NCBI RefSeq assembly: GCF_040183065.1
Contig: NC_091122.1
Coordinates: 153,541,955 to 153,605,954 of the forward strand
Origin: Periplaneta americana
Taxonomy: Eukaryota > Arthropoda > Insecta > Blattodea > Blattidae
Direction: 5' to 3'
Length of the DNA stretch: 64,000 nucleotides
In this document: positions 54,958-64,000 of the stretch, one piece after another
Numbering within the stretch: position 1 is the stretch's first letter
Layout of the letters: the number at the start of each line of letters is the position of its first letter
Program-made: the position numbers and the translations under genes
Notes under the pieces: generated by a model
What the model saw: the letters and a program-made list of their open reading frames with translations, nothing else
What the model was told of the DNA's origin: nothing
Database searches by the model: none

Positions 54958-56195
54958 GGGATAAATTATTCTTTATTAGATTTCCTATCGATATGGACAA
55001 AAATCACGATTCTACTCGCAATAGTTACGTAATAAGAGATTGTTAAACATTTGAAAAAAAAATGTCTGAAAATCTATCCACTTTCCACCAATATAATATT
55101 ACAGTTTTTTGTAACATGCAACATGAGCTATTCGCTCTAAAAATCTGCAAGGCTATTTCACTTCCACCCTGCATATATCATCTTTGCTTCAATAACTGCT
55201 CTAAAATGCTGATAAAAGATAACGTAGTACCTTTTTTAATTTACAATGCCGTTTTCACTGCCTTTCTGCCTGCCTATTTTAAGTATTATAAATGCCTAAA
55301 CACCAAGGCTGTAATTGTAAATAACAATGGCGAATTGTGAACAGAAATCGTGAGGAGGAGCAAGGCAATAAAATCATATGAAAAATGCGAGGAAGAAGTA
55401 TGGATAAAATTGGAAACGACGGTGAAGATAAAATACAAAGAAATTCTGATGGAAAACGAGAAGGAAATATAGAACTCGACAAGAACGAATAAAAATAATA
55501 AAAAGTCCGAGACTATATATGAAGTTGATATATAACACAATGGAAATCAGAAAAAGAAAGTGTGTATGAAGTTGGAAGCTGGTGGCTGTAGTGTAGGTAA
55601 TGATGACAATAAAGACAGAATGCATCTTTTCAGCTTTTCTCATGTCCAGAAACGATACCCGATTTCTAATCTTGACATATTTCCTCGTGACTGCTGTAAA
55701 AGAGAGAGGACTGTGCAGTGTATTCAACAGACATGAAAAAAGAACTAGAAAAATCAGAAACCTATATCTAATTCCAACCTGACAAGTGTTGCAAAAGAAA
55801 TGTATTATATTCGTTACGCTATGTGAAACCAATCACACTACTCTCTTTTATTCCTCTTCCGACACACGTAGAAAATCCAAATGAATATCGGTGAAGTGGT
55901 CTGAATCTTTAGATCGCATGTTTCCGACAAGGCTGAGTTACACAGTTCGTGAGAGAAGTCGTTTATATATGGCCTATTCGTAAATATTCTATTTCTATTG
56001 ATCGTATTGTTCTAAATTACAGGTATCTTCTGACGTGTAACGTTTATATTCACCTATACACTAATAGGCCTATGTAAAATGAAAGGATTTTGCAGAACGG
56101 AAATTACACTTTGGTTGCCATAGAAATGCTTGCGCCATATCCGATGAACTGAACAATGTGAACGAGTCCACTTCTATACTCAAGGGGAGTCCGCA
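54958..56195. other. Unassigned; low-complexity coding-like minus strand
   Basis: Overlapping open frames on the minus strand at 55279-55832 are rich in Phe, Leu, Ile and Ser and reflect purine-rich composition of the plus strand. No known domain is visible and frames overlap, so I do not call a gene. Confidence 0.4.
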
Positions 56196-56246
56196 TAGGG
56201 TGAGTCATAAGTATGTATGGAAAACGTGTGAGCATGCTCCTGGATC

Positions 56247-56508
56247 GTTTTTTTTATTTTTTATTTTAGTTTGTTATTTAACGACGCCGTATCAACTACT
56301 AGGTTATTTAGCGTCGAATGAGATTGGTGATAGCGAGATGATATTTAGCGAGATGAGGCCGATTCGCCATAGATTACCTTGCATTCACATTACGGTTGGG
56401 GAAAACCTCGGAAAAAACCCAACCAGGTAATCAGTCCAAGCGGGGATCGAACCCGCAACTTCAGACCGGCAGGCAAGCGCCTTAACCGACTGAGCCACGC
56501 CGGTAGCT
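56247..56508 (-). mobile_element. tRNA-derived SINE (ACCCAACCAGG family) with 9-bp duplication
   Basis: The head at the right end reads on the minus strand as GGCGTGGCTCAGTCGGTTAA (A box) and GGTTCGATCCCC (B box). The body ends TACCTGGTTGGGTTTTTTCC, then TATTTAACGACGCCG-type sequence and T-rich DNA. TCCTGGATC flanks exactly at 56238-56246 and 56509-56517. The insertion lies within the left inverted repeat of the mariner-type element and is therefore younger than it. Confidence 0.93.
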
Positions 56509-56644
56509 TCCTGGATCAAAAATAAGAACAAATCCTTACATGAAAATTTGACGGAAAATGCTTATTTACTGGAGAAATGGTCATACTTTGTTTTTGTTTT
56601 TTGTTGTGTCACAAGTACATGTTTGGAAACTTGTCATTTAACGT

Positions 56645-56905
56645 TTACAAAAGGTGCTCAATGTGTCCCTCTCCATTGTTTATACATGCCTGAGCATGAC
56701 GTGCACACGAGTGGCGAGTTCGCTCAAACACCATGTTGTCATCACGGATCAATTGGCACGCATTTTCAACACGTTGCAATAGCTCCTCTGCATCATTCAC
56801 TGGTGTTGCATAGACAACCTTCAAGTGACCACAAAAGTAAAAATCTAATGGGGTGAGGTCGGGTGATCTGGATGGCCAAGGCACTGGACCACCGCGTCCA
56901 ATCAA
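56645..56905 (-). pseudogene. Tc1/mariner-family transposase C-terminus
   Basis: The minus strand encodes IGRGGPVPWPSRSPDLTPLD, then FYFCGHLKVVYATPVNDAEE and LLQRVENACQLIRDDNMVFE. The WPxRSPDLTPLDFxxxGHLK box carries the third catalytic acidic residue of a Tc1/mariner-type DDE transposase; the rest matches the family C-terminus ending RHAQACINNGEGHIEHLL. Upstream catalytic residues and the N-terminal HTH are not recognisable. The stop lies just inside the left terminal region, as expected for this orientation. It is a truncated relic. Confidence 0.85.
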
Positions 56906-57897
56906 AACAAAAACAAAGTACTACTTTCTTGTCACTGTGTTGTTTGTAAACAAACACTGGTACAAAATCAAAACAAAAACAACACAATAATATGATCAGT
57001 AGACCGCGGGAGTGCGGGCCCTAATACGGCGAATGCAGTTGACTATGCACACGGGTATAGAGTATGACGCAAGTCTCTCTCGCCTTTCGCCGTACTGTTC
57101 CGTGCATCGAACCCGAAACATTCAGAATGTGTTTAGCTGTCATGCTGAAGAGTTGCGTGTATGAAATGACACATATTGCAATGCCTAAAACAACTCACTC
57201 TGGATGTGCAATACTAAATAATTTAGTGCAACAATTCGGACGCGATATATTTAGGCTGTTATAGAAGAAGAAAGCGTTGTATGTGTCGTTAGATTATTAC
57301 GAACTAAGAAGTAGGCCTACTATTTTGAAAGACACTGTAATAGTAAAGCACACAAGAAAAATGTTGAACGAAATTCAAACAGGAACCATCGAGTTCAAAT
57401 ACCGGCAGGCGGTCACAATTCAATATAGACTTGTGTGACATGTTGGTACACACGAACATTCCATTCAAAACTTTGGACAATCCCCACTTTAGATAATGTC
57501 TGGAAAAATACACAAATGAACATATTCCAGGAGAAAACAAAAGTCACTATTACTCCAATAAATAAGAATTTTCCGTCAAATTTTCATATAAGCAATTGTT
57601 CTTATCCAGGAGCACGCTCACGCGTTTTCCAAAAACACTTATGATTCACCTTGTATAATCTACTTGGAAGAATTTATTGTAATTAATAGTAGGTTTGGAA
57701 TGTGTTTTAAAAAGTAATGTTACTCAGTTATGTTTTGACATAAGTACGAAACAGATGGGTGCACCATACAAGCGTAAATAGTTAATAGAATGCTGGCATT
57801 ATTCACATAGAGATGGATAAATAACAATAATAATATTTACGGGATATTAGACAGTTTTTGCACATCGCCCGTCAGTAATTCGTTAACGTTATATATA

Positions 57898-58481
57898 CAG
57901 AGTGAACCGTAAGTAATCTAATTAATTTCAAGGGGCTTTTCTTTGAGATATTTCAAATAAAAAAGTCTAATACAATTTTGCTTATTTCCATTTCGAGAAA
58001 AAAATTTGTTATATGAAACATTTCATAGCGTGTTTTGTGAAACCACTGATTTAATTCTCAATATGCTCAGTGAAAAAGACAGTAGTGTCCTATAATAATA
58101 AATGTTTGAAAGAATTGTAGTTTTGTCTTTTAAATGTGCAGAAATTTGAGCCCAACAAATGTAACATTTTAAATTTTCTTTTCAGAACGAAAAGTTACAT
58201 TTGTTGGGATCAAATTTCTACAGATTTAATGAGCGAAACTAAAATTCTTTCAATCTTTATTTTATTATAATAATACACTGCTTTCTTAAACTTAGTCAGA
58301 ATAACGGGAATTAAATCAATGGCTTTCCCAAAACACGCAATGAAATAGGCTATTTCAAATAAAACAATTTTTATCCCAAAGAAAGAAGCAAAAATGAACA
58401 AAATTGTATTAAACTTTTTGGTTTGAAATATTTCACAGAATAACCTCATGAAATCAATGACATCATTTACGCTTCATCCTG
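57898..58481. mobile_element. 584-bp fold-back MITE, TA duplication
   Basis: The two halves are inverted copies of each other over about 290 bp each at roughly 75-80 percent identity by eye. The left starts CAGAGTGAACCGTAAGTAAT and the right ends ATTTACGCTTCATCCTG. Only about 20 bases of loop lie near 58165-58185. TA flanks both sides (57896-57897, 58482-58483). A single-arm copy is at 43990. Confidence 0.88.
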
Positions 58482-58917
58482 TACATTAACGTATGGTACC
58501 AAAATAAGAGTTTTCGCAATTACGTTTGTACAGATGGACAGAGAAACGGCATGGTCAAAATCGCTTTTCCGGTATCGAAGATATTGAAAAAGTTAATTTC
58601 CATAAAATTATCTAAATAGATTTTGTGCAGCATCACAATACTGCACTTCCCCTTTATTTTAAAATTCATTTCTGGTTTTTCGATAAGTTAATTACAAAGT
58701 CATGAAATATATTTATTTAAAATTTTCAATCAGATGACTTATCATTCTTATTGAAAATTAACATTTGCTACAACATGCTGCTAAAAGAAAAGTATAAACG
58801 TTTTCGCCTGTACGGCATCATCAGATACATAATTGTTTAACGATATCTAACAAAAGTATAATGTATTCACTTTGTAATTAAATATTAATTTGTATATTGT
58901 GTAACAGTAAGAAGTAA

Positions 58918-59289
58918 TTTACTTAATATTTTAGAAGAAAAATTCGCTCCGGCGCAGGGGCTCGAATCCGGGTCCTTGGTTCTACGTACCAAGCGCTCTG
59001 ACCACTGAGCTACGCCGAATTCAATCCACAACACAGGATCGAACCTTCCTCCTTCGATGTTTCCCTTTGTGGCCTGACTCCAAGTTAGGCATATATGTTG
59101 ACGTGTATCCAATGTCAACTGCCTTTATACTAGGAGCGCACTCAGCTGAGTGACTTGTTGGCCGGGAATCCGCTGTTATTATGCACTGCTAGCTGAGAGA
59201 TCCCCGGCGCCGGAGTGAATTTTTCTCCTAAAATATTAAGTGTCAATATTACAGATAAATTCTGTAGGACAAGTTAATATATCTATAAT
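58918..59289 (-). mobile_element. tRNA-like element with 37-bp inverted ends and 12-bp duplication
   Basis: ACTTAATATTTTAGAAGAAA, then AATTCGCTCCGGCGC, at 58921 is inverted at 59205-59241. Within it, the minus strand carries a tRNA-like head (GCGTAGCTCAGTGGTCAGAG, then GATTCGAGCCCC). AGTAAGAAGTAA flanks at 58906-58917 and 59290-59301. The combination of RNA polymerase III boxes, inverted termini and a long duplication is unusual for a simple SINE. The tRNA-like part sits near the presumed 3' end. Confidence 0.65.
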
Positions 59290-60181
59290 AGTAAGAAGTA
59301 AAGTTATGAGTCGTATGTAGTAATAGTTTAATATACAGTCAACTCTGGATATAGTGAACTCGGTTATACTGAACATTCGGCTATAGTGAACCTAAGTCGT
59401 TGGTCCCGACCTGCATACATTAAAAAGTACATTAATATTTCTGTTTATAGTGAACCCTCACTTCGGTTACAGTGAACTTAAAACTAGAACTTTCCCAAGA
59501 AAATGTAATTTTAAAATGGCCAAAAAGGTAATTTAGGAAACCCTTTGTCTTGTAAACTTCCAAGAATAGCTATATTCAGAACAAAATGTCAAACCTTCTA
59601 CTCCTTTAGTGCATTGAAAGGCAAAGGATTCATTCAGCTTCCTGGACAGCTTGAAACATGTTGAAGAGAATAGCGTACAGATGCCTCAAACTAGCAAGCT
59701 GTCTCGTACGCGCAGGCGCATAGAGCACTTCTCCCCTACCACTGTCCGCCTACTGCTGTGTACTGTGGACTAGAACGGTACAGCTCAGTTCTAATAACAG
59801 TTGAGAAGGCTGCATAGGGAGGGTACATCTTGAATACATTGTCAAGAGGTCAACTTTTCAGATAATATGACTATACCTGGTATCGGAGCCTAGGTGGGCC
59901 CCCTCCGTTACTACTTTCCCTCTCCAGGCAGCTTCCTAGTTTGAGGCATCTGTACGCAGTGAGGGATCAAGGAAGGATTAGTTCTGACTCCTTTAAAAGA
60001 GGTTATTAGAAGAATAGGAAGAGAAAATGTTTTCTTTTTGTAAAAGAGAGTAGTGTGATGACCAAACGGTAAATACAAGAAGGATTACAGTATAATAGGC
60101 AACAACCCTTCCTCCCGCATCTTTGTAAAAGTGAACCCGGGGAAATTCCAAGGCCGAGTGCACAGTAGCATACCTCTAGTG

Positions 60182-60324
60182 CAGTAGTGTCAAAGTTGTA
60201 AGCTCCAAAACCGGTTGTGGAGCTAGATCGGAGTGTGAACTTGCTTATGTCTGTGGAAACACCGGAGCACGCAACCGGTCTAGTGGAGCGCTCCGCTCCG
60301 TTTAGTCTCTGTCTGACAACGCTG
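60182..60324. mobile_element. 143-bp hAT MITE with perfect 8-bp duplication
   Basis: The left end CAGTAGTGTCAAAGTTG and right end GTCTGACAACGCTG share short inverted termini. CTCTAGTG flanks exactly at 60174-60181 and 60325-60332. The interior is GC-rich, with GGAGC/GCTCC palindromes. It is inserted into the pogo-like element upstream of its transposase start. Confidence 0.9.
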
Positions 60325-60416
60325 CTCTAGTGGGAAGAGATGCGAAATCGTCAAGTGCCTACTACCTACATGGCCATGGCCAGATTAGATTCAAGTTTCA
60401 AACTGTGAACATCAGG

Positions 60417-60512
60417 ATGTCAAAGAGTAAAGTGTTTAAGTTGGAAGATAAAGAGAACATTAGTACTGATATTGAACGTGGTCTGACCCAAACGGGCATT
60501 AACTGTATGTGA
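60417..60512 (+). pseudogene. Pogo/Tigger transposase N-terminal HTH
   Basis: ATG at 60417 opens MSKSKVFKLEDKENISTDIE followed by RGLTQTGIN. This is the CENP-B/pogo N-terminal HTH pattern (KRKxLxLExKxxIIxxxExGxxQTxxC). The frame runs into the terminus of the nested element at about 60507 and stops artificially. The few codons that follow the nested element (around 61646) read TRIATSAV-stop, a poor remnant of the next helix. No DDE domain survives. Confidence 0.75.
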
Positions 60513-61645
60513 GTTATTCCATCTCAAATCGACCGAAATATAGAGAAAATTGACCTTACATTTTCTAAATACAATAAAACTTTTTTTGTACGTAGAGAAC
60601 TGTGATACAATGCTTTGTGCAAAGTTTGAGGCATCAGAACTTCATAGTGTTTAAATTAAAAATACTTTAATTTATCGTATTTTCATAAAATTTACAATTT
60701 TAAACTGTTGTAGCTCGAAAAACCCTTTCACCCAATGACCAAAATCATGGCTTATTTTGATGCTGAGAAATTAAAGTTTATATTGACATATAAACAGATT
60801 TTCTTACTTTTATGGAAATGGAGAAATGTAGATTTTTCCTCATTAAGACGCCTTTGCCAAGGAAAAAAATATTTTAAAAATATATAGTTAGATTCCTCAT
60901 TGAAAGTACAAATAAACACTTATTTTTTACTGATTGCACGTTGATAAGAAAGTGTTGAAAATATCAAATAAATAAAATAAATAGTACGCCCGTGAACTAA
61001 CCAGCTGACTGTTAGGCGGGAGCTAGCCGAGGTAAGCAAGGCCAGGAGACATAAACGCGTGATGTGTCGTCTAGCAGTCATGGCTGTGCTAGCTTTATCA
61101 CAGGTTTTCATAAACACAGGAGTAAAATGACGCCCAACGCTGGCTTATCTTCAGCTTCGGCCAGTGCGTGCGGTACTGCGCCGTTCAAGCCTAGGCGTGT
61201 GAAAATAATCTACTTAATACCCTCGAAACTTATTGCCGTACCACCAACCAAACAATGCCGAATCCCTCTTAATAATGCAAGGTTTCTTCTCAATATTTTT
61301 TTACATTTTTATAAACTGGCAAAAGCCTAAAAGTAAGTAAAATCAGATTATCTGTCTCTCTGTATACAATAAAAATAAGGATTACTTCTTATCATAACCT
61401 ACCAAATGTCAGCTTCAAAATGAGCTCTCGTTCAATGTTCTGCAGTAAATGGTTCCAGAGGTCTGAGCGCTGAAAGAGCTTGTTTTTATCAAATACGCTA
61501 AATTTGTCACTCAACAATACGAAAACCGTTTGACTTTCGATAGTATATTTTTGAAAATGCACTCTCCTCAGCACCTTGTGTAAATAGGGGAAAAAATAGA
61601 GTATAAAAATGTGAGGTTTTTACTGATCGATTTAGCCCATGTACT
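60507..61645. mobile_element. GGGCTATTCCAT-family element, copy 2 (inverted relative to copy 1)
   Basis: The reverse complement matches 32054-33206 along its whole length, including the outer CGGTCGATTTGAGATGGAAT block and the GTCAAACGGTTTTCGTATTG block. The outermost bases are degenerate here (GAGTTATTCCATCTC on the left, GATTTAGCCCATG on the right). It interrupts the pogo transposase remnant. Confidence 0.85.
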
Positions 61646-61758
61646 CGTATAGCAACGTCAGCAGTATAAAAACAGACACTTCGGTTATAGTGAACCTCGG
61701 ATATAGTGAACGAAATATGCTGATCCGCAGAGGTTCATTATATCCGAAGTTGACTGTA

Positions 61759-62675
61759 GTTATAGGGAATATGTTGATTTAAATTAATTTACATTTGAAT
61801 TCCCCTTTATTATTCATATAATCAGGAAGTAAAAAAATGTAAAACAAAAGAAGGAATAACTTATTTTCATCTCCCAGGCTCACTTGTTGTGGAAGTATTA
61901 CGAGCCTTCAAGCAAAAATTCAAGGCAGGAATTCATCTGTAAGTAATTTTTCCGGCAAGCTCCGAATCCGGGAAATTATCTCCCCCATTATTTCCCTCCC
62001 ACGATGCCAGACAGGATGCTGTGGGGGAGAAACCCTAAAGAAATACTGCAATAATCAATGTTAGATCCGAGGGTTGTGTCTGAACTTCTAAGTGACGACA
62101 GGGTGATGTAGAAGGGAGAACTCTTCTCGTAACTCGACTATGTTATTATAGGCAAACAAGGACATCATCTCGATAACAAGTTTGAAGGGAGAGACGTAAA
62201 CACAAGAAGTCGATAGTGCTGTTTATATAACTGATTACCAAACAGTTATCTCAGTTTGCAAATCTTGTTAAACATCAAAACGCGAGAACTTACCAAATCT
62301 CTAAGTTCTCGTTACATCGAGCACTAATAAGATAAACAAGACGGCTGTACACGTAAGAACAGATACTGTAGAATCAACTTTCCATGCCGAAGATCGAGGT
62401 TCAAATTCCAAAAAGGCCAAGTGTAGGGTGACATGCGTCCCGATTAATCGGGCTGTCCCGTTTCGAGGGCACACAAATTTCTCCCGATCTTTTTCTTTTT
62501 CATAAAACTGCTTTTTCTCCGCATTTTTAATGACAACATGTAAAAACCCGAGAAAGTTATTTCTTTTCATGATGAACTGTTGAATCATTGATAACATCCA
62601 GTCGGTGAAGAGTTGCAAATACTGTAGCTGTATCTTCGTTTTATGATGCTGCAGTTGAATTCTTTTTAACTTCTT
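61759..62675. other. Unassigned DNA with a weak B-box-like motif
   Basis: GAGGTTCAAATTCC at about 62397 resembles a B box but lacks a recognisable A box. Nothing else is apparent. Confidence 0.4.
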
Positions 62676-62701
62676 GGTATGATAGATTTTCACCTGACAT
62701 A

Positions 62702-63278
62702 TACTACGTTTTCATGGAGTATTCAGATCGATCTGAATACACTTACCGTATTGAAATCTTCATGAAAACGGGGATACAATTCGATCTGAGTGTCAAGGTC
62801 GATACACCTAAAAAGAGGGAGCAGATCGTATTCAATTCGAATTAAGTTCCATGAAAACGGTATCGTATTCAATACGATCTCAATACGCTAAGCGCGTGAT
62901 CGATCGTCATTTGTTTGATGTGTCGGCTGTTTTACCAACAGTGAGGCCAATACGTATGTTGAAAAAGAGTGTTGTAAAACATAATATTTCGTGTTTTCTT
63001 AAAAGTCAATATTATCATTATTCATTAAAAGCCAGAATATTAAGTTTTCATGCGCCTCATTTGGAAAACGCAACATTGTTTATAGCTATTGCCTACAGAG
63101 TGACCAACACGCTAGTATGTCGATGACATATTAACCAACGTACATAACTACTTCCGAAACTTCAGCTTCCGTAGTCAGATCGTCTCCAATACGTATCGAA
63201 AATTGCATGAAAATAGGGATCGTATTCAGTACGGAAAATGTATTCAGATAGATTTGAATACTCTATGAAAACGTAGTA
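62702..63278. mobile_element. 577-bp MITE with TACTACGTTTTCAT ends, ATA duplication
   Basis: The left end TACTACGTTTTCATGGAGTA and right end TACTCTATGAAAACGTAGTA are inverted repeats with one difference in 20, continuing about 35 bp further. ATA flanks directly at 62699-62701 and 63279-63281. Removing element plus one ATA joins the LINE codons as DIIRNIKSRRLRW, which fixes the boundary. GTATTCAGAT/ATCTGAATAC motifs recur inside. An open stretch at 62851-63126 has no known domain. Confidence 0.9.
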
Positions 63279-63525
63279 ATAATTAGGAACATTAAATCCA
63301 GACGTTTGAGATGGGAAGGGCCACGTATGGACGAATCCAGAACTGCATATTGGGAGGTTGGAGGGAAAAAGACCTTTGGGGAGGCCGAGATGTAGATGGG
63401 AGAATAATATAAAAATGGATTTCAGGGAGGTGGGATATGATAGTAGAGACTGGATTAATCTTGCTCAGGATGGGGACCGATGGCGAGCTTACGTGAGGGC
63501 GGCAATGAACCTTCGGGTTACTTAA
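63279..63525 (+). pseudogene. LINE ORF2 C-terminus, frameshifted
   Basis: IRNIKSRRLRWEGPRMDESR opens the fragment; after a frame change near 63365 it reads GKRPLGRPRCRWENNIKMDF, then REVGYDSRDWINLAQDGDRW and RAYVRAAMNLRVT to a TAA at 63523-63525. The RLRWxGHVARMDxSR...GKRPLGRPRxRWE pattern is the usual ORF2 terminus of a large non-LTR group in insects. The RT domain is lost by 5' truncation. One indel separates the halves. Confidence 0.87.
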
Positions 63526-63562
63526 AAGCTATTTGTAAGTAAGTTGTAAGGTATGATAGATT

Positions 63563-64000
63563 ATCAAAGTTTTCCACATTTCCATGGACGTTGCTAAAAG
63601 AACCGTCAGAATGATCAACACTTGAAATGTTAAATGGTTGTAATATAAAGATATTGCTACAGACGACAATTTATTTCGTGAAATAATTCATACCAAGTTA
63701 TTTGTACAAAATAAAATTGTATCTGACAGGGAAAAATGGGATGAGTTGATGGCTCGTGAAAAATGGTGCCTTTTTTTTTTATTCTTGCCACACTTTATGA
63801 GCTGTCCAGTGATTCCAAGAACATAGCACAATATAGAGTATTTAGCCTTGTTTCTTCACACTAGATGGATGAGAGAAACAGGTTCAGTAGGCCTACCAGA
63901 GGCATTAATTATTTTATTCACTTGATTCAGCTTCAAGAAGTTATAGTTATTTACTTGATAAGACTGACTTACTGAATGCAACAGGGACTTGAAAGAAATA
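63563..64000. other. Unassigned DNA to the window end
   Basis: A T-run of about 10 lies at 63771-63780. No gene or element end was recognised before the window is cut. Confidence 0.4.

Larger units (their letters stand above)
56196..57655 (-). mobile_element. Mariner-type transposon with about 105-bp inverted ends, containing a SINE
   Basis: The left end (GGGTGAGTCATAAGTATGTA, then GGAAAACGTGTGAGCATGCT, then CCTGGATC) and the right end are inverted repeats. They continue through AAAATTTGACGGAAAA, for about 105 bp once the SINE at 56247-56508 is removed. TA lies outside the right end (57654-57655). The left flank is ambiguous. It encodes the C-terminus of a transposase on the minus strand; the 5' portion of that gene is not recognisable. 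Confidence 0.82.
59336..61756 (+). mobile_element. Pogo/Tigger-like element containing two later insertions, TA duplication
   Basis: The left terminus CAGTCAACTCTGGATATAGT and right terminus ATATCCGAAGTTGACTG are inverted repeats; several ATATAGTGAAC motifs follow inside both ends. TA flanks both sides (59334-59335, 61757-61758). Removing the nested elements at 60182-60324 and 60507-61645 leaves about 1.1 kb, so the element is also internally deleted. It retains an N-terminal transposase HTH. Confidence 0.9.
62689..63549 (+). mobile_element. 5'-truncated LINE with 13-bp duplication, split by a MITE
   Basis: GGTATGATAGATT flanks at 62676-62688 and 63550-63562. Between them lie 13 bases of LINE coding sequence, the MITE at 62702-63278 and the LINE C-terminus, ending in a TTTGTAAGTAAGTTGTAA tail. 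This is a typical target-primed insertion with severe 5' truncation. Confidence 0.88.

Noticed and set aside
55279..55832. Minus-strand Phe/Leu-rich protein
   Set aside because: Several overlapping frames share the same low-complexity composition; no domain, signal or neighbouring gene structure supports it.

Overview
This is 64 kb of AT-rich, non-coding insect-type nuclear DNA built almost entirely from transposable elements and simple or tandem repeats. I found no host protein gene, rRNA, genuine tRNA gene or CRISPR array. The repeat families (tRNA-derived SINEs whose tails contain CTCAACCAGGTAACTTGCC or ACCCAACCAGGTAA, LINE 3' ends with an AAGGCC/GGCCTT hairpin, and abundant TA- or TWA-flanked MITEs) look to me like a large polyneopteran genome, most likely a cockroach such as Periplaneta. 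That assignment rests on memory of such repeats and was not checked by any search.

Layout. 1-7.8 kb: a TAA-flanked MITE (1491-1770), LINE 3' fragments, a SINE, and a 1.1-kb element with CAGGGACAT ends (4760-5866). 7.8-12 kb: the 3' part of a LINE split by a 2,853-bp hAT element (9101-11953) that keeps a two-exon transposase gene with one visible frameshift. 12-17.3 kb: a deleted Tc1-like element (12998-13571) and a hAT element (14310-16102) carrying a Harbinger-like MITE and a SINE inside it. 17.4-22.6 kb: a LINE relic, a SINE, a tandem duplication containing ATATG arrays, and about 0.9 kb of AAAT-type repeat. 22.6-31 kb: MITE palindromes, a decayed transposase exon, a 27-bp minisatellite (26912-28047) grown out of an older repeat, an unclassified 1.1-kb insertion, and a 221-bp hAT MITE with a perfect 8-bp duplication.

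31-42 kb: a LINE interrupted by a TIR element, a SINE interrupted by a pogo-like element, a 2-kb 22-bp minisatellite, a TIR element with a decayed MADF domain, hAT C-terminal relics, and a TTA-flanked MITE. 42-50 kb: simple repeats, two LINE relics each split by an insertion, and a Harbinger-like element with a MADF exon (47566-48446). 50-64 kb: a LINE split by a pogo-like element and a MITE, a hAT MITE, a mariner-type element holding a SINE, a 584-bp fold-back, a tRNA-like element with inverted termini, a pogo-like element holding two further elements, and a LINE split by a MITE.

The value of the window is its readable insertion order. At more than ten sites a target-site duplication, or a reading frame that resumes after an insertion is removed, shows which element landed in which. 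All recognisable proteins are transposon proteins (reverse transcriptase, hAT, Tc1/mariner and pogo transposases, MADF accessory protein). All are truncated, frameshifted or interrupted by stops; the hAT transposase at 9902-11640 is the closest to intact.
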